This document shows, one piece after another, positions 13,420-13,440 of a stretch of DNA of 13,440 bases; position 1 is the stretch's first letter, and each line of letters opens with the position of its first letter. Below the pieces are notes generated by a model, which was not told the origin of the DNA, ran no database searches, and worked only from the letters and a program-made list of their open reading frames with translations. Both the position numbers and the translations under genes were made by a program. The stretch is taken from positions 1-13,440 of the forward strand of contig JAUWGD010000036.1 in the NCBI GenBank assembly GCA_030606585.1, given 5' to 3'. Origin of the DNA: Dehalococcoidales bacterium. Its GTDB lineage: Bacteria > Chloroflexota > Dehalococcoidia > Dehalococcoidales > RBG-16-60-22.

Positions 13420-13440
13420 CCCCGGAGAACAGGCACGAGA

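Overview
The window looks like a chromosomal stretch from a bacterium with moderate GC content, probably a Dehalococcoidia-like member of the Chloroflexota. This placement is inferred from gene content, not from any search. The strongest hint is a collapsed division cluster: mraZ, rsmH, ftsA and ftsZ sit together with no mur genes, ftsI, ftsW or ftsL between them, as expected for a lineage without a peptidoglycan wall. No phage, IS element or CRISPR array is visible.

Layout. Positions 1-498 (minus) hold most of a MogA/MoaB-type molybdopterin gene that runs off the left edge. It is divergent from mraZ-rsmH-ftsA-ftsZ (764-4731, plus), which starts from a TTGACA-N17-TATAAA promoter threaded with TGG-type MraZ boxes at exact 10-bp steps. 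A strong hairpin (4844-4870) ends this unit. A second plus-strand unit, rsmD-coaD-fdx (5022-6330), links 16S rRNA methylation, CoA synthesis and a 2[4Fe-4S] ferredoxin. The middle (6529-11075) is all minus strand. leuS and proC overlap by up to four bases. They are followed by a GbsR/MarR-type regulator with a near-perfect promoter and a 21-bp palindromic operator candidate, then a 31-codon remnant of a MacB/FtsX-type ABC permease, then cvpA. The remnant looks like the scar of a deleted efflux operon that the regulator once controlled. leuS is transcribed divergently from a tRNA-Leu(CAA) gene (11223-11311), the substrate type of its product.

The right end (11379-13440) holds an AEC-family permease, a 70-residue zinc-ribbon protein, a 39-residue lysine-rich microprotein on the opposite strand (12680-12799), and a 105-residue protein of unknown function behind a textbook promoter.

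I do not see an unambiguously new multi-gene system. The most informative items are the MraZ operator array, the efflux-operon scar with its surviving regulator and operator, the unusual FtsZ tail, a start-stop element between rsmH and ftsA, and the unreported-looking microprotein.
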